Origin: Steroidobacteraceae bacterium
GTDB taxonomy: Bacteria; Chloroflexota; Limnocylindria; QHBO01
DNA: 32,759 nt
Direction: 5' to 3'
Assembly (NCBI GenBank): GCA_025935615.1
Contig: JAICUY010000014.1
Coordinates: 1 to 32,759, forward strand
Position 1 is the first letter of the stretch. Each line of letters opens with the position of its first letter. The notes under the pieces were generated by a model that was not told the origin of the DNA, did no database searches, and worked only from the letters and a program-made list of their open reading frames with translations. The position numbers and the translations under genes were made by a program. Below are positions 22,173 to 29,726 of this stretch, piece after piece.

Positions 22173-23529
22173 GCACCGATGATGCCCGATGCGGGCCGGG
22201 CAGTCCGATCGAGACGAGCGCAATGGCCACGCCGACGACGGCCAGGACACCGAATCCGAGTGAGATACCGGCGGCCGTCACCTGCTCGCCGACCACCATT
22301 CCGGCCAGGCTGGCGCCCAGCACGCCCCCGAAGTAGCGGCCGGTGAAATAGGTCCCGGCCGCCATGCCGACCTCGTCGGCGCCGACCGCCTCCAGCGCTG
22401 CGGCCTGGCGCGGTGACCCGGCGAGCCCGAAACCGATGCCAACCAGCCCCAGCAACACGGCCACACCGAGGACGCCGGGCGCGATCAGCCACAGCCCCAC
22501 CAGGCCGACGCTCATCACCAGCGCGCCGGCCACGGCCGGCGTTCGGCGTCCGAGGCGGTCCGAGAGGCGGCCGCCGATGGGAGCGGTCACCGCCGACAGC
22601 CCCGACAGGCCGAGCAGGACGATGCCGGCGGTCGCCGCCGAGGCGAGCAGCAGGCGCTCGGTCAGCAGGGGGACGAGGATGAAGCTGGCGTGCAGCACGA
22701 CCGTGGCGCCCAGCACGCCCGCAACGGCCGCCGTGTATGCCGCACGCGAGAAGAGGCGTGGATCGACCGCCGGATGCCGTGCGCGCATCTCATAGGCGAC
22801 GAATGCGACGAGCAGCAGCGGAGCAGCGACCGCCGCGGCGATTCCGGCGGGGCTCGCGAAGGCGAGCAGCGCGACGAGCAGCGCAACCAGGAAGAGCGCT
22901 GCGAGCATGAGGCCCGGCAGGTCGACCGGCCTCGGTTCGGCCGCTGGCGCGTCGTTCCACTGGCCGAAGCCGACGATGACCGCGGCGACCACCGCAATCG
23001 GCACCGAGATCAGGAAGATGGCGTGCCAGCCGAACGCGCCGACCAGCAGGCCGCCCAGGAACGGTCCGATCGCCGCGCTGGTGGAGACGAGCATGTCAAA
23101 GAAGCCGAACGCGGCACCTCGTTGGCCGGCGGGCGCTGCCGCTCGCACGAGGGCGACCGCACCGGTTGAAACCAACGAGCCGGTCACGGCCTGAAGGACG
23201 CGCGACGCGATCAACAGCGCGAATGCGGAGGTGACGACCGCGAGGACCGATGCGATCGCGAAGCCAACGACGCCTGCCAGGAAGATGCGCCGATGTCCGA
23301 ACCGGTCACCCAGCGTGCCGCTGACCGGCAGCGCGACGACGACCGAGGCGAGATAGATGGTGACCAGCGTCGCCACCGTCCGGGGATCGACGCCGAACTC
23401 TTCCATGATGCTCGGCAGCGCCACGGCCAGCATGGTCGAGTTGAGCGGCACCAGGATCGCGCCGCTGGCGAGGCCGGCGATGCGGGGACTGACGAGCGAC
23501 GGCGGGGCCTCGGCTCGGGCGCCGGTCAC
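22135..23529 (-). CDS. MFS drug-efflux-type transporter
   Basis: The 464-residue protein has about fourteen hydrophobic segments, suggesting the DHA2 family (EmrB/QacA type). The MFS motif A appears as SGTLGDRFGHRRIF near residue 70 and its echo GRLSDRLGRRTPAV near 325. PLNSTMLAVALPSI in helix 1 is typical of the family. It likely exports toxic compounds with protons. It is directly coupled to the PEP-utilising enzyme, GTGA overlap, so the pair could form a detoxification operon: enzyme modifies, transporter exports. That is inference. The C-terminal tail runs into the dGTPase start. Confidence 0.9.
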   Translation of the reverse strand: MTGARAEAPPSLVSPRIAGLASGAILVPLNSTMLAVALPSIMEEFGVDPRTVATLVTIYLASVVVALPVSGTLGDRFGHRRIFLAGVVGFAIASVLAVVTSAFALLIASRVLQAVTGSLVSTGAVALVRAAAPAGQRGAAFGFFDMLVSTSAAIGPFLGGLLVGAFGWHAIFLISVPIAVVAAVIVGFGQWNDAPAAEPRPVDLPGLMLAALFLVALLVALLAFASPAGIAAAVAAPLLLVAFVAYEMRARHPAVDPRLFSRAAYTAAVAGVLGATVVLHASFILVPLLTERLLLASAATAGIVLLGLSGLSAVTAPIGGRLSDRLGRRTPAVAGALVMSVGLVGLWLIAPGVLGVAVLLGLVGIGFGLAGSPRQAAALEAVGADEVGMAAGTYFTGRYFGGVLGASLAGMVVGEQVTAAGISLGFGVLAVVGVAIALVSIGLPGPHRASSVRGQPDQARSART

Positions 23530-25103
23530 AGCAACCGGACGGATCCGGTCGTGCCGTCGATCTCGATCAACCGGCCGTCGGGGATGCGCAGCGTCGCGTC
23601 GCCGGTCCCGACCACGGCAGGCAGCGCGAACTCGCGTGCCACGACAGCGGCATGTGACAGCACGCCACCGGTGTTGGTGACGAGGCCGGCTGCGACCGCG
23701 AAGAGCGGGACCCAGGACGGATTCGACGACGGGCAGACGATGATGTCGCCGGGCTGAATGCGGTCGAAGTCGGCCGGGGAGAGGGTGACCCGCGCGGCGC
23801 CACGGACCACGCCGGCCGACGCGCCGACGCCACGAATCTCGTTCTCCGACGGCTGCTCGAGGCGCGGCCCGTCGAAGCGGCCGGGGCCGCCCGTTTCCGC
23901 TGGCGCGCCGACGACCCGTGGCGGCCGGATCGCGGCCTGTCGCTGGTGCGTTTCCCGGCGGTCGTGCACCAGGTGGCGCACGTCGGCGGCGTCGCGGATC
24001 AGCGCCGGCAGCTCGGTGCGATGGAGGTAGAAGATGTCGGCCGGCTCATCGATCACGCCGTCGCGCGCCAGTCGCGCACCAACGCGCACCACGAAACGTC
24101 GCAGACGCGACTGCGCCATGCGATCGATCCAGTAGTTGTGCCCCTCGGTCAGCGGCCCGATCTGGCGGGCATGCGCCAGCGTCTCGTCGAAGCGGCGCAG
24201 CGTGGCGGGTTCGGATGCCAAACGCTCGCGCACGTCGGCGAGGAGCGCCGCGGCCTCGCGTTGCATCTCATCGCGACGCTGGGCTGCGTTGCTCGAGCGG
24301 CCGGCGCGCTTGCCCAGCTCGGCCAGCAGGAGCGCCGGCTCTTCGATCCACGAGGCCAGCGTCAGATCGTCGAAGCTCTGGCCGAGGTGACCGTGGCGTT
24401 CGAGGAACGCGTCGAGGGCTGCCTGGAATGCCGCGGGCAACGCCTGCCCGCCGCGCAGGGCGTCCGCAACGTCCGGGTCGGCGACGCGGACCGCCAGCCG
24501 GTCGAGCTCCTCCTCGACCGAGCGCAGCTCCTCCACGAGCCCCTGGACCAGGCGCAGCGCTTCGCCGGGCGTGGCGTCCGGCTTGGCGGCTTCGTACGCA
24601 TCGGCCAGGTCGTCGAGCACCTGGTACGGGCCGGTGATCGCATAGAAGTGGATACGCCAGCACCGTTCGATGCGATGCCAGGCCTCGTCCCACGCGCCGG
24701 CCAGTTCCGCCGCCGGCATCGACTCAACGGGTACGGCATCGACCCAGGCGTACGCCGCCTTGAGGTCGGGCAGCGCCTGATCGCGCCAGTAGGCGGCGGC
24801 GATCGGCACCTGCTCGCGCCGGCGCGCGATCATGCGCGCGTAGAAGTCGTCGTCACTCTCCCCATCGGCCAACGAACGGCGGGACGCGAAATAGGCGTAC
24901 CCGTTCCAGACGCGAGCGAGCACCTCGAACGGCATCTCGAGGCGAACGTATCGGTATGCGAAGCCCTGCTCGACGACGTGTGCGTAGTCCTGCGCCAGCG
25001 GGGCGAGCGCATTCGGCATGTGCATGTCGTCCCACTCCCAGCTGAGCTCGGCATCACCGGGCTCGCGCCAGGTAACCGGGAAGTCGGAGGTCTCGGTCGC
25101 CAT
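23526..25103 (-). CDS. PEP-utilising enzyme, rifampicin-phosphotransferase-like middle plus phosphohistidine domain
   Basis: The 525-residue protein covers the second and third domains of a rifampicin phosphotransferase/PEP synthase: a long helical domain (about 1-400, e.g. LERHGHLGQSFDDLTLASW, IDEPADIFYLHRTELPAL) and the swivelling phosphohistidine domain, NTGGVLSHAAVVAREFALPA, with catalytic His484. In the known single-chain enzyme, ATP phosphorylates His, which then phosphorylates the substrate. Here the ATP-grasp domain is on a separate protein encoded just upstream with a 6-nt gap. ATG at 25103. The substrate may be an antibiotic, pyruvate or a phenolic; phenylphosphate synthase is also a multi-protein relative. 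The neighbouring MFS favours antibiotic modification, but this is unproven. Confidence 0.88.
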   Translation of the reverse strand: MATETSDFPVTWREPGDAELSWEWDDMHMPNALAPLAQDYAHVVEQGFAYRYVRLEMPFEVLARVWNGYAYFASRRSLADGESDDDFYARMIARRREQVPIAAAYWRDQALPDLKAAYAWVDAVPVESMPAAELAGAWDEAWHRIERCWRIHFYAITGPYQVLDDLADAYEAAKPDATPGEALRLVQGLVEELRSVEEELDRLAVRVADPDVADALRGGQALPAAFQAALDAFLERHGHLGQSFDDLTLASWIEEPALLLAELGKRAGRSSNAAQRRDEMQREAAALLADVRERLASEPATLRRFDETLAHARQIGPLTEGHNYWIDRMAQSRLRRFVVRVGARLARDGVIDEPADIFYLHRTELPALIRDAADVRHLVHDRRETHQRQAAIRPPRVVGAPAETGGPGRFDGPRLEQPSENEIRGVGASAGVVRGAARVTLSPADFDRIQPGDIIVCPSSNPSWVPLFAVAAGLVTNTGGVLSHAAVVAREFALPAVVGTGDATLRIPDGRLIEIDGTTGSVRLL

Positions 25104-25109
25104 CGGTTC

Positions 25110-25964
25110 TCAGGTGGTAATGGGTCGCGCCTGCAGGATGTACCAACGGTCGGCAGCCAGCGCGGCCTCGAGGTCCACGGGCTGTCCGAAGCTTCGCTCG
25201 AGCTCCAGGCCGATGCCGGCCAGCCGCAGCAGCGCGTCGCGCGTCAGCGCGTCACCGTCCTCCTCTTCGAGCGTGAGCGAGGCCTTGTCGAGGACCGCCA
25301 TGTGCGGCGTCACCTCCCCGCTGACCAGTGCCTCGCCAAAGCCTCGCACGGCGTTGACGACGATCCTGTCGTCGCGCCCGGTGACCGGATGTCGGGTGAA
25401 GACGACGGCCGCTGCCTCCGCCGGAACCAGGAGCTGCACGACCACCGCCATCGAGGCATCCGCCATCGACAGGCCCCGGATGCGCCGGTACCCGACCGCT
25501 CGCTCGCTGAGCAGCGAGGCCCAGCAGCGGCGCACCGCGGCGTCGACCTGGTCGGCACTGAGGCCAAGCTCGGTCTCGTGGATGCCCGCGAACGAGGCGC
25601 TGCGCCCGTCCTCGCCGACCGCCGAGGAGCGGACCGCCAGCGCGGCGTCGCCGGAACCGAGCGCGACCAGCTGCGCAACGGCTGCCGCGAGCTCGTCGCC
25701 CAACGGCGGGCGGAGCGGCGCCGACAGCGCGGCCAGCAATCGCTCGCGTTCGGCGGGCTCGTCGGCGCGCGCCACCCGTGCTGCTTCTTCGCCGAGCTGG
25801 TACGCGAATGCCTCCGTCGTCAGGCAGAAGCCGGGCGGCGTGTCGGCGCCCAGCCGGATCAGCTGGTCGAGGCCGGCGCCCTTGCCGCCCAGCAGGGCTG
25901 AACCGCCCGATGCCCGGCCCAGCCAGGCGATGCGCGCCGGAACGTCCTCGTGGAGCTGACCCAT
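25110..25964 (-). CDS. PEP synthase/pyruvate phosphate dikinase-type ATP-binding protein
   Basis: The 284-residue protein is only the N-terminal ATP-grasp domain of the PPDK/PEP synthase family: GGKGAGLDQLIRLGADTPPGFCLTT near 27-51, ALAVRSSAVGEDGRSASFAGIHET near 108-131 with Arg for ATP binding, VVFTRHPVTGRDD near 188, and the normal terminal ADRWYILQARPIT. In single-chain relatives the central and phosphohistidine domains follow directly; here they are on the next gene after a 6-nt gap, so this is a natural split at the domain boundary rather than a frameshift. It is the first gene of the minus-strand operon and divergent from eamA by 39 nt. Confidence 0.92.
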   Translation of the reverse strand: MGQLHEDVPARIAWLGRASGGSALLGGKGAGLDQLIRLGADTPPGFCLTTEAFAYQLGEEAARVARADEPAERERLLAALSAPLRPPLGDELAAAVAQLVALGSGDAALAVRSSAVGEDGRSASFAGIHETELGLSADQVDAAVRRCWASLLSERAVGYRRIRGLSMADASMAVVVQLLVPAEAAAVVFTRHPVTGRDDRIVVNAVRGFGEALVSGEVTPHMAVLDKASLTLEEEDGDALTRDALLRLAGIGLELERSFGQPVDLEAALAADRWYILQARPITT

Positions 25965-26003
25965 GCGACTGCTCGTGCTCGGAATGAGCGGAGAGTGTAG
26001 TCC

Positions 26004-26984
26004 GTGCTACCGTTGCCGGCTTTGACTGAACCGATGCATGCTGCCCAGCGCTCGGGCCGCGCCCACCTCGTGGCGGTCGGCCAGGGGTTGCTGGTCACGT
26101 TCCTGTGGTCGACCTCGTGGGTGCTCATCAAGATCGGCCTCGACGATCTGCACCTGGCGCCGCTCTCGTTCGCCGGGCTGCGCTACGTCCTGGCGGCCGC
26201 CATCCTGCTGCCCTTCGGCGTCCGCGCTCTCCGCCGCGCGGCGGTTCGGCCCGATGCCCGCCTCACGCGGCGCGTGGCGGTCTACGGTCTGCTGTTCGTG
26301 GCCGTGGCCCAGGGAGCGCAGTTCGCGGCGCTCGGGCTGCTGCCGGCAACGGCCGTCAATCTGGTCCTGTCCGCCACGCCGGCAGCGGTCGTCGCCATCG
26401 CCCTGCTGCGCCGGGAGGAGGCACCGTCGTCCACGCAGCTCGCCGGCGTGGCGTTGCTGGTCCTCGGAGCCGTCCTCTATTTCGGCCCGTTCGCCATCGG
26501 TGCCGACCAAGCGCTGGGGATCGGGGTCGCGCTGGTGTGCCTGCTGGCAGCGGCCGTATCGGCCCACCTGGGGAGAGGGCTGGCGCGCGATGCCATCGGT
26601 CGGGTCGGCGGCGCCATCGGTCTGACATCGGTCAGCATGGGAATCGGCGCCATTGCCCTGCTGGTGGCCGGCGTGGCGCTCGAGGGCTGGCCGGCGCTCA
26701 ATCTCGAGGGCTGGCTGATCGTGGCCTGGCTGGCGGCGGTGAACACCGCCTTCGCGTTCACGATCTGGAACCACACCCTGCGCACGCTGACGGCGGTCGA
26801 GTCGAGCGTGGTGAACAACACCATGACCATCCAGATCGCGATCCTGGCGGTCGTCTTCCTCGGCGAGCGGCTGGGCGCCGCGCAGGTCGCCGGGCTGCTG
26901 TGCGCCTCGGCCGGGGCGCTGGTGGTGCAGGTCGCGCCGATCATGGCCAGGCGCGCCGCGTTACGGCTGGGCACGAATGGCTGA
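26004..26984 (+). CDS. EamA/DMT-family exporter
   Basis: The 326-residue protein has ten hydrophobic segments in two EamA repeats, about residues 22-150 and 170-310. Typical motifs are FLWSTSWVLIKIGLDDLHLAPLSFAGLRYVLAA and, in the second half, NTAFAFTIWNHTLRTLTAVESSVVNNTM followed by LGERLGAAQVAGLLCASAG. Members export amino acids or metabolites and cannot be assigned a substrate here. The start is GTG at 26004 with GGAGAG ten nt upstream; ATG at 26034 is an alternative with no ribosome-binding site. It stands alone between a divergent operon and a convergent gap. Confidence 0.9.
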   Translation: MLPLPALTEPMHAAQRSGRAHLVAVGQGLLVTFLWSTSWVLIKIGLDDLHLAPLSFAGLRYVLAAAILLPFGVRALRRAAVRPDARLTRRVAVYGLLFVAVAQGAQFAALGLLPATAVNLVLSATPAAVVAIALLRREEAPSSTQLAGVALLVLGAVLYFGPFAIGADQALGIGVALVCLLAAAVSAHLGRGLARDAIGRVGGAIGLTSVSMGIGAIALLVAGVALEGWPALNLEGWLIVAWLAAVNTAFAFTIWNHTLRTLTAVESSVVNNTMTIQIAILAVVFLGERLGAAQVAGLLCASAGALVVQVAPIMARRAALRLGTNG

Positions 26985-27189
26985 GTGGTGCCGCCGCCGT
27001 TCCGCGTCGTGGAACGTTTGACGCCGCAACGTCGTCGCGGGACTGGCGCCGCTGCTATCAGCGTCGGTTGTCCCGGCTGGTGATCACAAGCGACCTCTGA
27101 GGCGTCGGTTCAGGGCTGCCGCTCGGTCGACGCCCGTCAAATGTTCCATCCGGTGGAACGCCGCGGCGGCGGGACGCCCAGCCGACTGC
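26985..27189. repeat. Convergent gap with inverted palindromic repeat pair
   Basis: This 205-bp gap between convergent genes has no credible gene. Unit D (26998-27023, minus orientation) and unit E (27135-27160, plus orientation) share CGTCAAA(C/T)GTTCCA, 6 nt, GGAACG and are about 110 bp apart. The same unit type sits at 17486-17511 in the other convergent gap. Arms GTTCC and GGAAC can pair. Their shared position suggests a bidirectional termination or REP-like function. Confidence 0.7.
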
Positions 27190-28056
27190 CTAGCTGACCA
27201 CCTCGGTGGCGAACTCGGGCTGCTCCAGCATCTCGCCCCGTGACGGCTTGTCACCGCCCTCGATGATCCGGCGCCGCACCCGTCCCGACAGCGTATCGAT
27301 GACGATGACCGTCAGCACGATCACGATCAGCGCCATGCCGGCCTTCTCGTAGCGCTGGTAGTTGATGGTGTTCACCAGCGAAACGCCGATGCCGCCGGCA
27401 CCCACCACGCCCAGGATCGCCGACTCTCGGATGTTGATCTCGAAGCGGTAGATCCAGAAGGCGACGATCTCGGGCAGCACCTGCGGCAGCACGCCCCAGC
27501 GCAGGACCTGCGACTGCCGCGCGCCGGTCGCGCGGCTGGCCTCCACCGGCCCGCCGTCGATGCCTTCGATCAGCTCGGCGGTCAGCTTCCCGAGCGTGCC
27601 GGTCGAGTGCACGCCGATGGCCATGGCGCCCGTGAACGCGCCGAGGCCGAAGAGCGGAATGAACAGGATCGCCAGGATCAGCGTTGGGAAGGCCCGAATG
27701 GCATTGAGGACCTGCCGGATCACGTTGCTGACGATCGAGCCCGAGACGTTCTTCGCCCCCAGGAAGCCGAGCGGGAACGAAAGGATGGCGCCCACGATGG
27801 TGCCGAACCACGCCATCTGGATCGACTGGACCATGCCGCCCCAGGCGGTTGGGAAGTACTCCCACTCCGGAAAGAAGAGCATCTTCCCGAAGATGTTTCC
27901 CAGCGTCGCTGGGAGTCCCAGCAGACGGTCGAGCCGCAAGTCGGTGGTGACCAGCGCCCATGCCAACAGGGCCGCGAGCCCGACGAGGAGCAATGTCCGA
28001 CCCATGCGCGAGGGGCGCGCCGGACGAGCGAGACGTGCGTCTGCGACCGTGGCCAT
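27190..28056 (-). CDS. phnE: Phosphonate-type ABC permease PhnE (second copy)
   Basis: The 288-residue permease has about six hydrophobic segments, a conserved GFLGAKNVSGS followed by RAFPTLILAILFIPLFG, and the EAA loop ELIEGIDGGPVEASRATGAR followed by LPQVLPEIVAFWIYRFEINIRESAILGVVGAGGIG. This matches the PhnE family; the adjacent phnE upstream is similar, so the channel is probably a heterodimer. The start ATG is three nt after the previous phnE stop. The C-terminal tail (RRRIIEGGDKPSRGEMLEQPEF) is polar. The substrate may be phosphonate, phosphite or phosphate esters; no C-P lyase or phosphite dehydrogenase gene is in the window. Confidence 0.93.
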   Translation of the reverse strand: MATVADARLARPARPSRMGRTLLLVGLAALLAWALVTTDLRLDRLLGLPATLGNIFGKMLFFPEWEYFPTAWGGMVQSIQMAWFGTIVGAILSFPLGFLGAKNVSGSIVSNVIRQVLNAIRAFPTLILAILFIPLFGLGAFTGAMAIGVHSTGTLGKLTAELIEGIDGGPVEASRATGARQSQVLRWGVLPQVLPEIVAFWIYRFEINIRESAILGVVGAGGIGVSLVNTINYQRYEKAGMALIVIVLTVIVIDTLSGRVRRRIIEGGDKPSRGEMLEQPEFATEVVS

Positions 28057-28059
28057 CGG

Positions 28060-28848
28060 CTACGTCAGCCTCCGGCGCAACCGCTCCGAGATGAACTCGA
28101 TGACGACGACCATCAGGAACAGCTCGAGGACGACCAGCGCAACGCGGTCGTAGTTGAAGAAGCGACGCTGCGTCTCGAGCAGGAGGCCGATCCCGCCGGC
28201 GCCAACGAATCCGACGACCGCGGACGCGCGGACATTGAGCTCGAACGTATACAGGGCGTATGCGACGTAATTGGGCAGCACCTGCGGCAGGACGCCGCTG
28301 GCGACCACCTGGGTATGCCGTGCGCCGGTCGCGCGCGCCGCCTCGATCGGCCCTCGGTCGACGCCGTCGACCGTTTCGGACAGCAGCTTGGCGACGACGC
28401 CAACGCTGAACAAGATCAGGGCCAGGACCCCCGGCAGTGGTCCGACCGACAGGGCAGCCACGAAGATGAGCGCGTAGAGCACGTCCGGAATCGAACGAAC
28501 GACGCTCAACACCGATCGGTCGATCCAGAAGACGACGGCATTCGGTGCGGACACGCGAGACGCCAGGAAGGCGACCGGCAGTGCGATGCCGCAGCCGATC
28601 ACCGAGGCGATGACTGCCATCTGGAAGGTTTCGATGATCGGATCGATCGTCCGGTCGAAGAACGAGAACTGCGGTGGCCAGAACTCCGAGAAGATCTCGC
28701 CGGCCTGGCCGAGGTTGGCGATGGTCCGTTCGAAATCGGGCGCCAGGCCGAGAACGACCCACACGGTGATGGCCACGAACGCGAGAAACGAGATCGCCAG
28801 CCACGGAGTGCGTGGCGGTTTCGCGGGTCGTGCGCTCGGCGCGGTCAT
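28060..28848 (-). CDS. phnE: Phosphonate-type ABC permease PhnE (first copy)
   Basis: The 262-residue permease has six hydrophobic segments, VAFLASRVSAPNA, RSIPDVLYALIFVAALSVGPL, and the EAA loop ETVDGVDRGPIEAARATGAR followed by LPQVLPNYVAYALYTFELNVRASAVVGFVGAGGIG. It pairs with the second PhnE. The ATG at 28848 is the last of four ATGs spaced exactly 17 nt apart; no ribosome-binding site is visible, so translation probably depends on coupling through the mini-ORFs described separately. It starts MTAPSARPAKPPRTPWL, the beginning of which comes from the repeat unit. Confidence 0.93.
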   Translation of the reverse strand: MTAPSARPAKPPRTPWLAISFLAFVAITVWVVLGLAPDFERTIANLGQAGEIFSEFWPPQFSFFDRTIDPIIETFQMAVIASVIGCGIALPVAFLASRVSAPNAVVFWIDRSVLSVVRSIPDVLYALIFVAALSVGPLPGVLALILFSVGVVAKLLSETVDGVDRGPIEAARATGARHTQVVASGVLPQVLPNYVAYALYTFELNVRASAVVGFVGAGGIGLLLETQRRFFNYDRVALVVLELFLMVVVIEFISERLRRRLT

Positions 28849-28916
28849 GAGAGGACGGCAGTCATACGACGACGGCGGTCATGGGACCATGGCAGTCATC
28901 AGACCGCGGCGGTCTC
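28832..28916 (-). repeat. 17-bp tandem repeat generating stop/start-coupled mini-ORFs
   Basis: Reading the minus strand, ATG codons occur at 28899, 28882, 28865 and 28848, each followed by AC(C/T)GC(C/G), with exactly 17 nt between. The first three open six-codon frames (MTAMVP, MTAVVV, MTAVLS) whose stop TGA overlaps the next ATG as ATGA; the fourth is the phnE start. The phnC stop overlaps the first ATG as TGATG. The phnC end (GACCGCCGCGG) looks like a fifth, degenerate unit. All four ATGs lack ribosome-binding sites. Confidence 0.85.
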
Positions 28917-29672
28917 CAGCACGTCGTCGGCGGTCAGCGAGCGGCCGTAGATGTCGCGGAAGACGTTCTCGTCCGCCTCGTGCCCCGGTCCGTCGAAGAC
29001 GACCTCGCCGTTGCGCATGCCGATCAGCCGATCGCCGTACTGCCGCGCCAGATCCAGGAAGTGCAGGTTCGTGATCGTGGTGATGTGAAGCTCACGATTG
29101 ATGCGCTGCAGGTCACGCATCACCACGTGACTGGTCGGCGGGTCGAGGCTGGCCACCGGCTCGTCGGCCAGGATGATCTTCGGCTGCTGGGCCAGCGCCC
29201 TGGCGATCCCGACGCGCTGCTGCTGGCCGCCCGACAGGTTGCTGGCGCGGACGTAGGCCTTGTCCACGATGCCGACGCGCTCGAGCGACTGCATGGCGAG
29301 CTCGACGTCGCCAGCCGCATACATGCCGACCAGCGAGCGCCAGGTCGACGTGGCGTGCAGGCGGCCCATCAGCACGTTGTTCAGTACGCTCGTGCGCTTC
29401 ACGAGGTTGAAGGTCTGGAAGATCATGCCGATCTTCGAGCGGATTTCGCGCATCTGTCCCGGGCTCGCCTTGCGGACGCTGACGCCGTCAATGGTGACGT
29501 CGCCGCCGGTCAGCGGCACGAGGCCGTTGATGGCGCGAATGAGGGTTGACTTGCCGGCGCCGGAGAGACCGACGATGACGATCATCTCGCCATCCGGAAT
29601 CTCGAGCGTCAGGTTCTTGAGGGCATGGACGCCGCCGGGGTAGGTGACCGACGCGTTCTCGAATCGAATCAT
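28899..29672 (-). CDS. phnC: Phosphonate-type ABC ATPase PhnC
   Basis: The 257-residue ATPase has Walker A VGLSGAGKSTLIRAINGL near residues 34-51, the Q-loop IGMIFQTFNLVKRTSVLNNV, signature ASNLSGGQQQRVGIARALA near 149-164, Walker B KIILADEPVASLDP, and the switch His in HITTITNLHFLDLA. This is the normal PhnC pattern. It energises the two PhnE permeases. The start ATG at 29672 has no purine-rich site and follows a terminator-like hairpin, so its level relative to phnD is probably reduced. Its C-terminal residues ETAAV come from the 17-bp repeat region, so the original end may have been shorter or longer. Confidence 0.95.
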   Translation of the reverse strand: MIRFENASVTYPGGVHALKNLTLEIPDGEMIVIVGLSGAGKSTLIRAINGLVPLTGGDVTIDGVSVRKASPGQMREIRSKIGMIFQTFNLVKRTSVLNNVLMGRLHATSTWRSLVGMYAAGDVELAMQSLERVGIVDKAYVRASNLSGGQQQRVGIARALAQQPKIILADEPVASLDPPTSHVVMRDLQRINRELHITTITNLHFLDLARQYGDRLIGMRNGEVVFDGPGHEADENVFRDIYGRSLTADDVLETAAV

Positions 29673-29684
29673 GGTGGGGATGAG

Positions 29685-29715
29685 AAAAGAGGCGGGCCCG
29701 TGACGGGCCCGCCTC
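29685..29715 (-). terminator. Rho-independent-type hairpin between phnD and phnC
   Basis: On the minus strand GAGGCGGGCCCG (29715-29704), loop TCA and CGGGCCCGCCTC (29700-29689) form a 12-bp perfect stem followed by TTTTCTC. It lies in the 54-nt gap right after phnD. Since phnC-phnE-phnE continue on the same strand, it is probably a partial terminator setting binding-protein excess. Confidence 0.85.
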
Positions 29716-29726
29716 CCTCGCGTCGA

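Noticed and set aside
23946-25901. Plus-strand open frame of about 650 codons
   Set aside because: Antisense to both PEP-utilising genes, which have clear domain motifs; no recognisable domain in this frame.
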